Positions 48,817-63,312 of a stretch of DNA of 64,000 nucleotides are shown in pieces (positions within the stretch are counted from its first letter, which is position 1; every line of letters begins with the position of its first letter). The notes beneath the pieces are model-generated. The model made no database searches and was not told where the DNA came from. It worked only from the letters and a program-made list of their open reading frames with translations. This DNA is from Phoenix dactylifera (Eukaryota > Streptophyta > Magnoliopsida > Arecales > Arecaceae): contig NW_024067925.1 in assembly GCF_009389715.1 (NCBI RefSeq), positions 1-64,000 on the forward strand. Direction: 5' to 3'. Made by a program: the position numbers and the translations under genes.

Positions 48817-50285
48817 TATATAATTCATTAAATCCTTTATTATAATTGTGACATATTAGATTTTTTTAAGAATAATTGATTACTAATTTTGTGCTAGCTA
48901 AACAATTATTATGATTGAGAACAAATATGTCAATTTAATGAATTATATATTAAAATGATTTATTACCTTATTAGAATAATTGATTGCTAATTTTGTGCTA
49001 GCAAAATAATTATTGTGATTGAGATCTAATATGTCAATTCAAAAAATTATATATTAGAATGATTTATTACTTTACTAGAATAATTGATTGCTAATTTTGT
49101 ATTAGCAAAACAATTATTGTGATTGAGATCTAATATGTCAATTTAATGAATTATGCATTAAAATAATTTATTACCTTATTAGAATAATTGATTGCTAATT
49201 TTGTGCTAACAAGATAATTATTATGATTGAGATCTAATTTATCAATTCAATGAATTATATATTAGAATGATTTATTACCTCATTAGAATAATTGATTGCT
49301 AATTTTGTATTAGCAAAACAATTATTGTGATTGAGATCTAATATGTTAATTCAATAAATTATATATTAAAATAATTTATTACCTTATTAGAATAATTGAT
49401 TGCTAATTTTGTGCGAGCAAAATAATTATTGTGATTGAGATCTAATATATCAATTCAATGAATTATATATTAGAATGATTTATTACCTTATTAGAATAAT
49501 TGATTACTAATTTTGTGCTAGCAAAACAATTATTGTAATTGAGATCTAATTTGTCAATTCAATAATTAATTATTATGTATTAAAAAATTTCTAAATTTTT
49601 CGTTTGAATGGAATCTAGGAATTACTCCTTGAGGAGTACAAATGGAGGTATGATAAACTTCTTGGAGGTTAGGCAAATTATTATCTTTTTTTTAGAATAA
49701 TTGATTACTAATTTTGTGCTAGCTAAATAATTATTGTAATTAAAATCTAATATGTCACAATTGTAATAAAGGATTTAATGAATTATATATTACGAACAAA
49801 AATAAATAGACACTTCTTTGGATTGTTAGCAATAAATAATTCATTAAATTCTTTATTACAATTGTGACATATTACATTTTTTTTAAGAATAATTGATTAC
49901 TAATTTTATGCTAGCTAAACAATTATTGTAATTAAAATCTAATATGTCACAATTATAATAAAGAATTTATGAATTATATATTGCTATCAATCCAAAAAAG
50001 TGTATTTTTATTTTTGTTAGTAATATATAATTCATTAAATCCTTTATTACAATTGTGACATATTAGATTTTAATTACAATAATTGTTTAGCTAGCACAAA
50101 ATTAGTAATCAATTATTCTAAAAAAAGATAATAATTTGCTTAACCTTCAAGAGGTTTATCATACCTCCATTTGGACTCCTCAAGAAGTAATTTCCAAATC
50201 CCATTCAAACGAAAAATTCGAAAATTGGTTAATACATAATAATTAATTCATTAAATTGACAAATTAGATCTCAATTACAATAATT

Positions 50286-50590
50286 GGAACAGCGTAGCGA
50301 CGGATAATTCAGAATCAACATAGGTCTAGTCCAGGGGACAAATCAATAGGAAATGCTATTTGCTTCTTAAGAAGAAGAACTTCTATGAAATGAAAGAGTT
50401 GGAACGGGCGTCGGATATCATATCAAAATAAAAAAGAAAAAAGGAAGAAGTGTTATCGAATGAGAAGATCTATCGACCTTTTATTTTTGTAAGGCTCAGC
50501 TTTCTACAGACCGAGGGGTGGAGGATCGTTTTGAGTCTTATGTTCTGGCGGGTATCTAATCCATTAGCTGAGATGTCAAGCCTACACCTT
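50286..50590. other. 305-bp insert, unit 3
   Basis: Same length and junctions as in unit 2. Confidence 0.75.
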
Positions 50591-50883
50591 ATCTTGCTAG
50601 AAAAAAATTAGTAATTAATTATTCTAATAAGGTAATAAATCATTCTAATATATAATTCATTGAATTGACATATTAGATTTCAATCACAATAATTATTTTG
50701 CTAGCACAAAATTAGCAATCAATTATTCTAATAAGGTAATAAATCATTCTAATATATAATTTATTGAATTGACATATTATATTTCAATTACAATAATTAT
50801 CTAGCTAGTACTAAATTAATAATTAATTATTAATAATTAAGAAAATTTAAATAAAAAATTCAAAAATTGGTTAATCCATTATA

Positions 50884-51500
50884 ACTTTAGGATGGTGGAC
50901 TCAAAGCCTATGAATGACCAAATTCATGATTTTGAAATACTGATCCACCAGCTTAGGACTAATGGAACCAATTGGATGAATCATTCCAGGTAGCATGTTT
51001 GATAGATAAACTACCTAATTTCTGATTTGATTTTGCTAAGACTCTAAGCTATACCCAAGGAGGTCTCACCCTAATCCAACTTTTGAACTTTATTAGAATT
51101 GAAGAGCAGCATAGGCTCAGCAGTAAAACCTTTACTAGACACAAAAAATAATGCTTATAATGTAGAGGCCCCACATAGAAAAAATTAGAACCGATCCTAC
51201 AAAAATAAGCATTACAAAAAGAAACCCTACCACCCTACAAACCCTAACCACCACAATGGAAAACTTATCCAATCCCAGGAGCAGAAGAAGAAGAAAGAGG
51301 AAAGTGGTGTTCGTTTCTGTTATGTGTGTGGTCGGACCAACCATTTGTCTCCCTAGTGCTTCTATAAGAAGACTGCACCTCTTTAATCCAAGAAAAAAAG
51401 TCCACACACAACCAGTGCTCAAGTCAACATAGTGACTTTCAGCGCTGGCTCCTTCGAGACTACTTTCAGGTCTGTTTCTTTCGTTCCTGAAGTTAACATG
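50884..51500 (+). mobile_element. copia gag remnant, unit 3 (fossil)
   Basis: Same remnant, again ending at ACATG before the solo LTR. Confidence 0.68.
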
Positions 51501-53251
51501 TGAGGATCTTAGTGTTATTTTGATGTTTACAAAGCCATTGAGGCCATATGGAAGTGCTAATGCCATGAACTCAATTGATCAAGATCATAAACACTTAAGG
51601 AAGAAAGAAGTGATACATTCTTGATACATTCTCAATACACTGTTCATATACGATTAAAACAACTCTCAAGAACTCATCTAAGGACAAATTATTTAGAAGA
51701 ACTTGAGAAAAAAATCTAAATTTCAGTTTGACAAAGTTAAGAGTGAAGTTTTCTTGTTAAGGGGCAATTTTATCTTTTTACTAGTCAAAGAGATGAAACT
51801 TGTATGTGCCAAGCATCCTAAATTAATTGCAATATCTTTTATTGGTTTCATGTGCTAAACTAACCTTGAGATGCAGAAAATCAAGGTTAGAGTCGACCCC
51901 AGAAAGTTTGGAGTCGACTCTGATACATATGGTACACTTGGCACACCATTGGCAAGCTTGGCACACCATTGGCGCACTTGGTACAGACCTAGAGTCGACC
52001 CCAGAAGAATTAGAGTCGACCCTGGCATATTTGGCATGCTTGGCACAGGCTTCAGGCCGATCCCAGAAAATGGCACTATAGCTCGAGTCGACCCCAACAA
52101 TTTTCACAAGAGAATTGCTCTCTAGATTGCCTGTCAGAGTCAACCCCAGCCAAGCTCGAGTCGACTCTACTGCAGCTCGAGCCGACCCCAGAAAAGTTCG
52201 AGTCGACCCCAACTTGAATCATCAAAAAAATGCTCTCTCGATTCCCTGTCAGCGTCGACCCCAGCTAAGCTCGAGTCGACCCCACTGAAGCTCGAGTCGA
52301 CTCTAGGAATATTCGATTCGCCCCCAGTTTGGAACAATAAAAAACTGCTCTCTGAATTTTCTGTCAGAGTTGACCCCAAGGAAGCTCGAGTCGACCCCAG
52401 CTAGTGGCATTGTAGCTCGAGTCGTTCCCAGCAAAATTCGAGTCGACCCCAGCACGACTAACAGCATAACGGCTAGTTTTGCAGAAGTACATTTTAAGGC
52501 TTCAACGGCTATAAACGGCTAGTTTCTTCAATCCAACAGCCATAAATAAATTTTTAAGGATTAGAAAAGTATTTAAGAGCCACTATTCATCAGGAAAAGA
52601 TCTTTTTGTGAAATTAAAAGGGTGTATTCAAGAGAAAACAAAATCCTAGAGTTCTTCATTCATTGCTTCATTCCAAAATCTGAAAGAAGGTGGTTGAGCA
52701 GATTTCAAGTAACTTCAAGAGCTTTACCAACCCCTTGAGGAGTGAAGCAACCTTGGCAAAGAAGAGAAGAATATCTACAAAGCGATAATTATTTTCTTTT
52801 CTCTTCTTTGAGTGCATACTTGTTTTATTTGCTCATTTAGGAACTTTAAACCTCTTATCTCTTATTCCTTGTAAGGTTTGTTGGCGAGCCTGTAAAACCA
52901 ATGGTGTAGGTTATTGGTGAGCCCGTAAAACCAAAGGTTAGGTTTAATTGGTGATCCTGTAAAACCAATTGTAGGATTTTTGGATTGTGAGCCCGGCAAA
53001 ATAATCCAACTGTAATTCGAGAGATTATAGTGAATTTCCAACGGAACGTGTAGAGAGTGGACGTCGTAGGTGCCTTGGGGTGCACCGAACAACTATACTT
53101 GTTTTGTGTTTGTATTGTATTCATTTTGCTTCCACTACACTTATACAATTCACATAAGCCAAATTACTCATCCATCTATAAATAAAATTTAAGGTCTTAA
53201 AATTTAGAAAACCCAATTCACCGCCCTCTTAGGTTGTTATCTTGGGCAACA
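51501..53251 (+). mobile_element. solo LTR of the same Sirevirus-like insertion, unit 3 (fossil)
   Basis: 1,751 bp with the same ACATG flanks (51496-51500 and 53252-53256) and the same 5'/3' LTR switch point as in unit 2, so one recombination event preceded the amplification. Confidence 0.92.
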
Positions 53252-53496
53252 ACATGACTTTACCTGTTAGGTGCCAGCAAGTCACATGACATGTCAGGTT
53301 GGGACCATATATATATAAGCTTTGCCAAAGCCCTCACTTGCATGTCCATGCAGACACAGCATTTCTTCTTTCCTTTTGAAATAACTTTTTTGTTGTGTAA
53401 TTTGGATGTTGTATGTCTTGTATGTTTTTTAATTTCCCCCTTGTTGCATGTGAATTCGAATTATAGTTATTGATCACCGAACCTGACTTTGTCTAG

Positions 53497-53892
53497 TGCA
53501 TCCTTTGACTCAAAAATCAAGTTATGGGATGCGGAACTAGGAAGGCTTCTGTACAGTTTGAATGTTCATAGGTAATGAAGTGTAACTCAAAAGATGAATC
53601 ACAAATTTGTATATGCTTTATTGGGGTAATGTCTTTACTTTTTCTTATGAACAACGTGTTGTGATTTGTCAGGCTTCCCGTATATTCTGTTGCATTTAGC
53701 CCAAATGGTGAGTGTTTACTTCCTGGCTCAGATCAATGCGCACACATATGGTCCCTGAAAGAAAGGGGAAGTCTGTGAGGACTTACAGTGGGGAAGTGAA
53801 ATTTTGTGAAGTGTGTTGGAACCAAAAAAGGTGATGAAGTAGCAGCCTGTTTCTCCAACAATACTGTATATGTGTTGGATTTTAAAATGTAG
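53497..53892 (+). pseudogene. HOS15-like 3' fragment, end of unit 3
   Basis: Exon remnants are 53497-53571 and 53673-53892, in the same state as in unit 2. Confidence 0.75.
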
Positions 53893-54084
53893 ATATTCAT
53901 TAAAATTCTCAATCAACTGAGGTAGCAGGCTCATTTCGTTGTACCCCTAGTGTTGGAGAGACAAAAATGGATTGTTCATGGCCCAAGCTAGAATGACATT
54001 AAAAAAAAAAAAGCATTGTTCTTCAGGTGGCCAATTACTTTGACCTATAGATCAAAAAAAAAAAGCTACCTAGAGCGCTCCGAG

Positions 54085-54478
54085 ATATATTATTTTTTAT
54101 TTTTTTGGATGTGTCTGTACTAGAAATTTGTGAATCATCAGTCATAGCAGCAACAATAACAAAAAAAAAAAGAAAAAAAAAGAAAAAAAAGAAAAAAAAG
54201 CACAGCTCTCATCCCTCTACACAGCTTTTAAAGAAGCCACTTGACGTCGCGAAAGAACTGAAAGATACAACTCCAACCCTCCAAATCTGCCTCGCTTCCA
54301 GAATGCACCCTCTTGGATCGCGATCTAGCCGTCCAAAAACGTGTCGTCCTGATGGCGTAAGTCGCAATCCGCGTGTTCTGACGTCACTTGGCCCAGCATT
54401 CAATCGGTGCACCATATAAAGGCCGGATACCCAGTCCGCGATTCTGTTGGCCTTTGGAACACCACATTGTCACTAACT
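54085..54478 (+). promoter_or_regulatory. orphan H2A-like promoter copy, unit 3/4 junction
   Basis: Same block, with CATATAAAGG near 54412, immediately before unit 4. Confidence 0.75.
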
Positions 54479-54661
54479 ATGGCCTTTGATATGATGTGAA
54501 ACTCATTCTATATCATAAAATTTATTTAAAGGGCTAAGCTCCTGTTAAAAAAGAATTCTACGTCCCAATTTTTTTGCCGACAATTCTGACAGTATAAAAA
54601 TCATCTGCTGCTAGCCATGGTCCTTGTATGCTAAGGTGGAAATTAATTAATTATATTTTTT

Positions 54662-54865
54662 GATATCTTTCACCTCTAAATTGAGTTATCCTAAAATCAA
54701 CACATGGTATCATGCCTCACCAAGTTGCTTCAAAGGGCTTAGTCCAATGGTCATATCATTTTTGATATCTTTCACCTCTAAATTGAGTTATCCTAAAATC
54801 AACACATGGTATCATGCCTCACCAAGTTGCTTCAAAGGGCTTAGTCCAATGGTCATATCATTGAG
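54662..54865 (+). repeat. 102-bp tandem duplication, unit 4
   Basis: Identical in layout to unit 3. Confidence 0.85.
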
Positions 54866-56207
54866 CCAGGTTTGTTGGATGATTCTAAGATACTTTCTCT
54901 TCAGCTAGCATATGAATTTGTGTTTTATATTAAAATAGATTAACTAACAGCAACCAACCTTGAGGTGATTTTAGAGCTGATCATGGGCTAGGCCGGGCCT
55001 ATATAAAATTTGACATTTTCTGTGCCCAAGACCGGCCAATGATCAGCTTTAGATAATTTTGACCTGATTCCTAAGAGCTCTCTGCTAACGGGCAACCACA
55101 CTATATATTATTGATTGACGACACATTTACCATGAAATAGGTGAGATATAAAGAGGCAATTGGCACATAGTCCCTTGATTGACCACCATTAGATATTTAA
55201 TTCCTCTTGACCCATTGTCTAATTCATGTGCCATAATTCTGTTTAATTTTTAGTTCTTGGTCCTACACATTTATACCTGACTCGACATATAACTACAAAT
55301 AACTATGCATATGGATAAGTGTGTGCAGGAATAATACAACTATGTATAAGAACTAATCGAGTATTTGCAAACCTATATAAGTATTTGCAGGACTAAAAGT
55401 TAAATACCGACGGTCAAAAAACTGGGTGTAAAATGGTAATCGAGCTTTGAAGCTAGAAGCAAAGCACTGCTCAGCTTCACCTTTTGCTCTTCTGCTTTGC
55501 AATGATGACACCAAAAAAAAAAAAACCCCATCATTTTGTAACCTCTGAAATCCACAAGTAGTTTCCCCCAAAAATATGCCGTACTTACATTGTGGTGTTT
55601 CTGACCAACATTCAGTTGCAACTTCTTGGCTCTTCTATCACCCCTTACTTCAATCTCATTCATCAGTATAGTTAGTTAATAAGAAAAGGATATTTTGGTG
55701 CAAAAGGCTTCTGTCACTACGGAGTTAAAGAAAGGTGAAATATATTTTTTTTTTGAATGAAAGAGAGAGGTGAAATATATATGAAGAGGCTGTTTTCATT
55801 GAACACGTAGCACCCAGGTTACTGTGGAGCAACCTTAATGATATGCCAAGACTGGCCCTCTTCCAAGTTTAATGTATAAGGAGCTTAAAAAATATAAGAA
55901 TGCAAATTGTCCAAACCAAGAATGCAATAAATACTCATAACATAAAATATCCACACAGAAGGCTCCAAAAGGATACTTGGAAAATCTGACGAACAAATGA
56001 TACCTCATATTGATTTGTGAGATTTTTTTTTTTTGAGCTAGCCTATCTTCTTGCTTCATAAAAAAAAGAAAATGTTGAAACAAAACACACTGGAAACCTA
56101 GTATATTTCATTGCAGTCTCTCAGAACTTGAATAGTGGGCGATCAAGGTTGGACTTCAACGAGATCTTTTGTCCTCGTATATCTTTTCTGATTCTCGCTT
56201 GGTTGCG

Positions 56208-57473
56208 TCAGCAGAAACATAATAAGCTACAAAATAGTCCATGAACGAAGCACAAGATCCCGCCAATGGAAAGGAAACGGTGATGGGAAAAGCCACAAGA
56301 AACTCTTGACTTGGAGTTAGACCTCGCTCCTATGACCAACATTGTGGATCCGACTATAACGATGATCCTGATCAAAGTGTTGAGCTTTTAGTATAGAGTC
56401 AGTAACAATGACGAGGAAATTTAGCAAAGCTGAAATCTCAATTTAAAATCTAGATATCAACAATATTCTCCATGATCTAGCACTTTCAAGACCAGAACAA
56501 CAATATTCACAGGGGATTCTATGTAAATTAGCAGTTAATCCAGGGGAAAGCCCTATAATGTCTAATATGTATTAGAAAGCATAGGGATGGATGATAAGAA
56601 CCCCAATAAAAATCAGACAATAGGAAGAGAGTAGAGAATATTTTTGATGTTATTCCAAATTCTTCCGAAGGCCGATAACTTTATTGGATTGTATAAAATA
56701 GGCTACTCATTGAAATTTTTTTGTTAAGAAAAATCTCATATAGAAGTTATGTACATTGCGCATTGATTGAGTATACTCGATGTTAACTTACTTGGTTCGT
56801 TTAGGTTTATATATATTGCCCATGCAAAGAGAGATATTCTTTCTTTTTTTTCTTTTTTTCTTTTTTTCTATATGTTTGTCTATTTATTTTTTGTTTTCTT
56901 CTGGTGTTCTGTCCTTTTTTTTTTTTCCTACCCTTGCGAAGAAATCCATACTAGTAGATATTGGAGGCAGGAAAATTACCACGACACAATCAGGGTGGCT
57001 GCAGCCATTTTCTTGTTAAAAGATCTGGAGCGAATCCACATGCATCCACCAAGTACATTCGCGACGGCATGAGCTAATGCCAGAAGCCCAGCTGCTGCGA
57101 GTCCAAGCTTGTAAGCCTCATGGACTGGCTCTTTGCACTCAACGAAGAACACCCTCAGGTGCTTCCCCTGCAACAAGACTCAAAAGCATAAGTAACATTA
57201 TGATCGAAGACGCATTTGTTGATCAATTGCATCATAACTACAAAAATCATCAATTCTTGTCTTAGGGACAGAATTATGATGTCTTGTTCTTCGGTTGTTC
57301 TTGTTAAGGTTACTTTAAGTTTTTCTGCAGTCATAAATCAAATATATAGAAAAATGAAGAAGAAGAAGAAGTACCTTGTTTTGAGCTATCTCAGCTTCGA
57401 TCCCTAGTATACCAGCAACTACATCCATGATCACAATTAGAAGGCAGATAATCACACCTCCTGACATCCTCAT
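56208..57473 (-). CDS. DUF1218 family four-helix membrane protein, unit 4 copy
   Basis: Exons are 57375-57473, 56980-57167 and 56208-56367, and the protein is 148 aa, the same as in unit 3. The shared one-base tail shift is present, so it predates the amplification. The 5' flank before the AT-rich array is only about 155 bp, with a G-box CACGTG, so any distal promoter would have to lie inside the repeat array. All splice sites are GT-AG and the junction phases are kept (0 and 2), which argues for a genomic duplicate and not a retrocopy. Confidence 0.85.
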
Positions 57474-58329
57474 TGTTACAGGTTTGATAACTGAACGATG
57501 GAGTGGGTGAGGATGAAGAAGTGATCTTAGTAGTTTGTTTATGTTTATGATGTACAGAAATACTTCACGTGGAGCAGTGGATAAAGGAAAAGAGGAGAGA
57601 TTGATATTGATATATTCCTATGAAAGTGTTTAACCTCCAAGAGGTTTATTATACCTCCATTTGGACTCCTCAAGGAGTAATTTACAGATCCCATTCAAAT
57701 GAAAAATTCAGAAATTGGTTAATATATAATAATTACTTTATTGAATTGATAAATTAGATCTCAATTACAATAATTGTATCGCTAGCACAAAATCAACAAT
57801 ACTTAATTATTAATTTAGTGCTAGCTAAAGAATTATAGTAATTGAAATCTAATATGTCAATTCAATGAATTATATATTAGAATGATTTATTACCTTATTA
57901 GAATAATTGATTGCTAATTTTGTGCTAGCAAAATAATTATTGTGATTGAAATTTAATATGTCAATTCAATGAATTATATATTAGAATGATTTATTACGTT
58001 ATTAGAATAATTGATTACTAATTTTATGCTAGCAAAACAATTATTATTATTGAGATCTAATATGTCAATTCAATAAATTATATATTAGAATGATTTATTA
58101 TCATATTAGAATAATTGATTGCTAATTTTGTGCTAGCAAAATAATTATTGTGATTGAGATCTAATATTTCAATTCAATGAATTATATATTAGAATGATTT
58201 ATTACCTGCAGTTCTGTTGTCTGGTTGTCCCCTCTCTCAAGATAGAACAAGACCTTCTCCCATATTCAATTGGTCACTAGAATCAAGGAATGCGCATGAT
58301 CAAAGAACTTGATCGAGAAGGCCTCAGGG

Positions 58330-58429
58330 ACAATTTTCACAAATTTTACGAACAGAAGTCCTTATTTTCATATTTCTTATTCCTTACCTTAATTCTGAAT
58401 CTACACTTTTGAAGAAAATAAGTTTCTTG
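58330..58429 (-). other. rpl36: plastid rpl36 scrap (NUPT), unit 4
   Basis: ATG at 58371; same variant as units 2 and 3, supporting their common descent after the split from unit 1. Confidence 0.62.
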
Positions 58430-60373
58430 AATATTTTTTATTAGAATAATTGATTACTAATTTTGTGTTAGCAAGTAAATGATTGTAATTGAGAACTAAT
58501 TTGTCAATTCAATGAATTAATTATTACGGATTAACTAATTTCTAAATTTTTCGTTTGAATGAGATCTGAAAATTACTCTTTTAGGAGTCCAAATGGAGTT
58601 AGATAAACCTCTTGGAGGTTAAGCAAATTATTATCTTTTTTAAGAATAATTACTACTTTTGTGCTAGCTAAACAATTATTTTAATTAAAATCTAATATGT
58701 CATAATTGCAATAAAGGATTTAATGAATCATATATAACTAACAAAAATAAATAGACACTTTCTTGGATTGTTAGCAATATATAATTCATTAAATTCTTTA
58801 TTACAATTGTAACATATTAGATTTTTTTAGAATAATTGATTACTAATTTTGTGCTAACTAAACAATTATTGTGACTGAGATCTAATATGTCAATTCAATA
58901 AATTATATATTAGAATAATTTATTACCTTATCAGAATAATTGATTGCTAATTTTGTGCTACCAAAATAATTATTGCAATTGAGATCTAGTATGTCAATTC
59001 AATAAATTATATATTAAAATAATTTATTACTTTATTAGAATAATTGATTGCTAATTTTGTGCTAGCAAAATATTTATTATGATTGAGATCTAATATGTCA
59101 ATTTAATGAATTATATATTAGAATGATTTATTACCTTATTAGAATAATTGATTGCTTATTTTGTGCTAGCAAAATAATTATTGTGATTGAGATCTAATAT
59201 GACAATTCAATTAATCACATATTAGAATGATTTATTATCTTATTAGAATAATTGATTACTAATTTTGTGCAAGCAAGATAATTATTTTAATCGAGATCTA
59301 ATTTGTCAATTCAATGAATTAATTATTATGTATTAACCAATTTTTAAATTTTTCATTTGAATATGATCTCGAAATTACTCCTCGAGGAGTCCAAATGGAG
59401 GTATGATAAACCTCTTGGAGGTTAAGCAAATTATTATCTTTTTTTTAGAATAATTGATTACTAATTTTGTGCTAGCTAAACAATTATTGTAATTAAATCT
59501 AATATGTCACAATTGTAATAAAGGATTTAATAGACACTTCTTTGGATTGTTAGCAATATATAATTCATTAAATCTTTTATTACAATTATGACATATTAGA
59601 TTTTTTTTAAGAATAATTGATTACTAATTTTGTGCAAGCTAAACAATTATTATGATTGAGATCTAATATACGAATTCAATGAATTATATATTAGAATGAT
59701 TTATTACCTTATTAAAATAATTGATTGCTAATTTTGTGCTAGCAAAACAATTATTATGATTGAGATCTAATATGTTAATTCAATGAATGATATATTAGAA
59801 TGATTTATTATCTTATTAAAATAATTGATTGCTAATTTTGTGCTAACAAAACAATTATTATGATTGAGATCTAATATATCAATTTTAATGAATTATATAT
59901 TAGAATAATTATTACCTTATTAGAATAATTGATTGCTAATTTTGTGATAGCAAAATAATTATTGTGATTGAGATCTAATATGTCAATTTAATGAATTATA
60001 TATTAGAGTGAAATATTACTTTATTAGAATAATTGATTACTAATATTGTGCTAGCAAGATAATTATTATAATTGAGATCTAATTTGTCAATTTAATGATT
60101 TAATTATTATATATTAACTAATTTTTGAATTTTTTGTTTGAATGGGATCTGAAAATTACTTCTTGAGAAGTCCAAATGGAGGTATGATAAACCTCTTGGA
60201 GGTTAAGCAAATTATTTTTTTTTGTAGAATAATTAATTACTAATTTTGTGCTAGCTAAACAATTATTGTATTTAAAATCTAATATGTCACAATTGTAATA
60301 AAGGATTTAAAAAATTATATATTACTAACAAAAATAAATAGACACTTTTTTGGATTGTTAGCAATATATAATT

Positions 60374-61478
60374 GGGTTTTTTGCATAAATACCCTTCTAA
60401 ATGTAGGATTTTGCATGAATATCCTTTCCAAATTGATATTTGCATGCATACTCTTATAAAATATTTGTTTTGCTATTCTATCCTTTTTTAATTCTTATTT
60501 TTGTATATGTACCCATGCCATCTAACGCTGTTAAAAAATTAACAGTTTAAAATTAAAATGACTAAAATATTCTTAATGGGTAAGCGCGCAAATAGAAATT
60601 TTTATAAGGATATACAAGTAAATAGAAATTTTACCACGCTTTTGGATAAGAATTTAGGCAAATCTAATTAGTCATATCATAATTATGAGGTGCTGAGCGA
60701 CCCATGACATACTAAGTCCAGTTAGAATAGATGACCGATGACCTACTAACTAAGTCCGTCTACAAGCCAAATTTCATATCACACTATTTTTTATCGAAAT
60801 GTCTGATTGGACGGAACTTGGTGTCTCCCTGCCTCCCTCTGAGGAGGACATAAAAAATCCCAGACCTTCTTCCAAAATCCAATTCCATTGCAGAAAACTG
60901 GCATATGACCCATGTTTAGTTGAGCGTTCCCTCACTTTCTACCTTCAAAAGTTAAAAGAAACACAAACCAAAAAACAGAAGGAAAAAAAGAAAAAGCCGG
61001 CAACCGAGACACCGGAGGTATCAACAGTGTCATAGATCGAGAGAGAATCCTGATTGGCCGAGGTTCCTTTGGATTCTGTGAACCTATGCCCCTAGGGCTT
61101 TTCCTCCTCATTGGCTGGCATTTCCCATCCCTTTAGAGAATAATAAGGCCATGGGAGCAAGCTAACAAGCTCCTAAGAAACCCATATCTCCTTCCTGTCT
61201 GCCTTGAAAACCCGCCATAAATTCACTTAAAAACGACCAATAGTACCACCACCCACACACACAAAAAAAAGAAGAGACTCTCTTGCTTGTTATCACAAAG
61301 CAAACTCATTTCTCTGAGCTTTTGCTGGATTTTAGGTGGCTTTGTGCAGCCTTTATCCTGATTTTGTTTCTCTTTTTCTGTTTCCATTACCACCAACTCA
61401 GTGCTGTTAAAGCCACCTACTTAGCATCATTTCTGGTCCTTAGACTTAAGCCACCTTCTTTCCAACTCAAACCAGCAG

Positions 61479-61549
<71 letters not shown>

Positions 61550-61843
61550 GGGCCCAAGAGAATCGGGATCCCGATACGCAGGGGGCGGGTGGAAGCCGGG
61601 CACCGGGGGAAAGGGGGGTGGGAGGTTGGGGAGGAAAGAGTAAGGGTAATAACATCATTTCAAATTTTTTATTTTATTTTTAATTAATATAAATATGATT
61701 TTTTTAACACCGTTAAAACAACCGTTATATTAGGGGTATCTGTACAATAACAGAGTTTTATGAGGGTATGCATGCAAATATTAATTTTGAAAGGGTATTC
61801 ACGCAAAATTCGTTATTTAGAAGGGTATCCATGCAAAAAATCC
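60374..61843. mobile_element. Mutator-like element (Pack-MULE type), unit 4
   Basis: Same element and target duplication; the CT tract is the longest of the four at 32 repeats (61483-61546). The 78-codon frame is open here (60799-61035). Confidence 0.83.
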
Positions 61844-63312
61844 TATATAATTCATTAAATCCTTTATTATAATTGTGACATATTAGATTTTTTTAAGAGT
61901 AATTGATTACTAATTTTGTGCTAGCTAAACAATTATTATGATTGAGAACAAATATGTCAATTTAATGAATTATATATTAAAATGATTTATTACCTTATTA
62001 GAATAATTGATTGCTAATTTTGTGCTAGCAAAATAATTATTGTGATTGAGATCTAATATGTCAATTCAAAAAATTATATATTAGAATGATTTATTACTTT
62101 ACTAGAATAATTGATTGCTAATTTTGTATTAGCAAAACAATTATTGTGATTGAGATCTAATATGTCAATTTAATGAATTATGCATTAAAATAATTTATTA
62201 CCTTATTAGAATAATTGATTGCTAATTTTGTGCTAACAAGATAATTATTATGATTGAGATCTAATTTATCAATTCAATGAATTATATATTAGAATGATTT
62301 ATTACCTCATTAGAATAATTGATTGCTAATTTTGTATTAGCAAAACAATTATTGTGATTGAGATCTAATATGTTAATTCAATAAATTATATATTAAAATA
62401 ATTTATTACCTTATTAGAATAATTGATTGCTAATTTTGTGCGAGCAAAATAATTATTGTGATTGAGATCTAATATATCAATTCAATGAATTATATATTAG
62501 AATGATTTATTACCTTATTAGAATAATTGATTACTAATTTTGTGCTAGCAAAACAATTATTGTAATTGAGATCTAATTTGTCAATTCAATAATTAATTAT
62601 TATGTATTAAAAAATTTCTAAATTTTTCGTTTGAATGGAATCTAGGAATTACTCCTTGAGGAGTACAAATGGAGGTATGATAAACTTCTTGGAGGTTAGG
62701 CAAATTATTATCTTTTTTTTAGAATAATTGATTACTAATTTTGTGCTAGCTAAATAATTATTGTAATTAAAATCTAATATGTCACAATTGTAATAAAGGA
62801 TTTAATGAATTATATATTACGAACAAAAATAAATAGACACTTCTTTGGATTGTTAGCAATAAATAATTCATTAAATTCTTTATTACAATTGTGACATATT
62901 ACATTTTTTTTAAGAATAATTGATTACTAATTTTATGCTAGCTAAACAATTATTGTAATTAAAATCTAATATGTCACAATTATAATAAAGAATTTATGAA
63001 TTATATATTGCTATCAATCCAAAAAAGTGTATTTTTATTTTTGTTAGTAATATATAATTCATTAAATCCTTTATTACAATTGTGACATATTAGATTTTAA
63101 TTACAATAATTGTTTAGCTAGCACAAAATTAGTAATCAATTATTCTAAAAAAAGATAATAATTTGCTTAACCTTCAAGAGGTTTATCATACCTCCATTTG
63201 GACTCCTCAAGAAGTAATTTCCAAATCCCATTCAAACGAAAAATTCGAAAATTGGTTAATACATAATAATTAATTCATTAAATTGACAAATTAGATCTCA
63301 ATTACAATAATT

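Larger units (their letters stand above)
44611..50876. repeat. AT-rich ~104-bp repeat array, unit 3
   Basis: Repeat number and order match unit 2. It begins at CCTCCAAGAGG, about 160 bp upstream of the DUF1218 start codon, and ends just before the gag remnant. Confidence 0.88.
41466..54482. repeat. tandem segmental duplication, unit 3 (13,017 bp)
   Basis: It is nearly identical by eye to unit 4 along the whole shared length, differing mainly in homopolymer and CT-repeat lengths. It includes the solo LTR, the 305-bp insert and an intact-frame DUF1218 gene. Confidence 0.95.
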
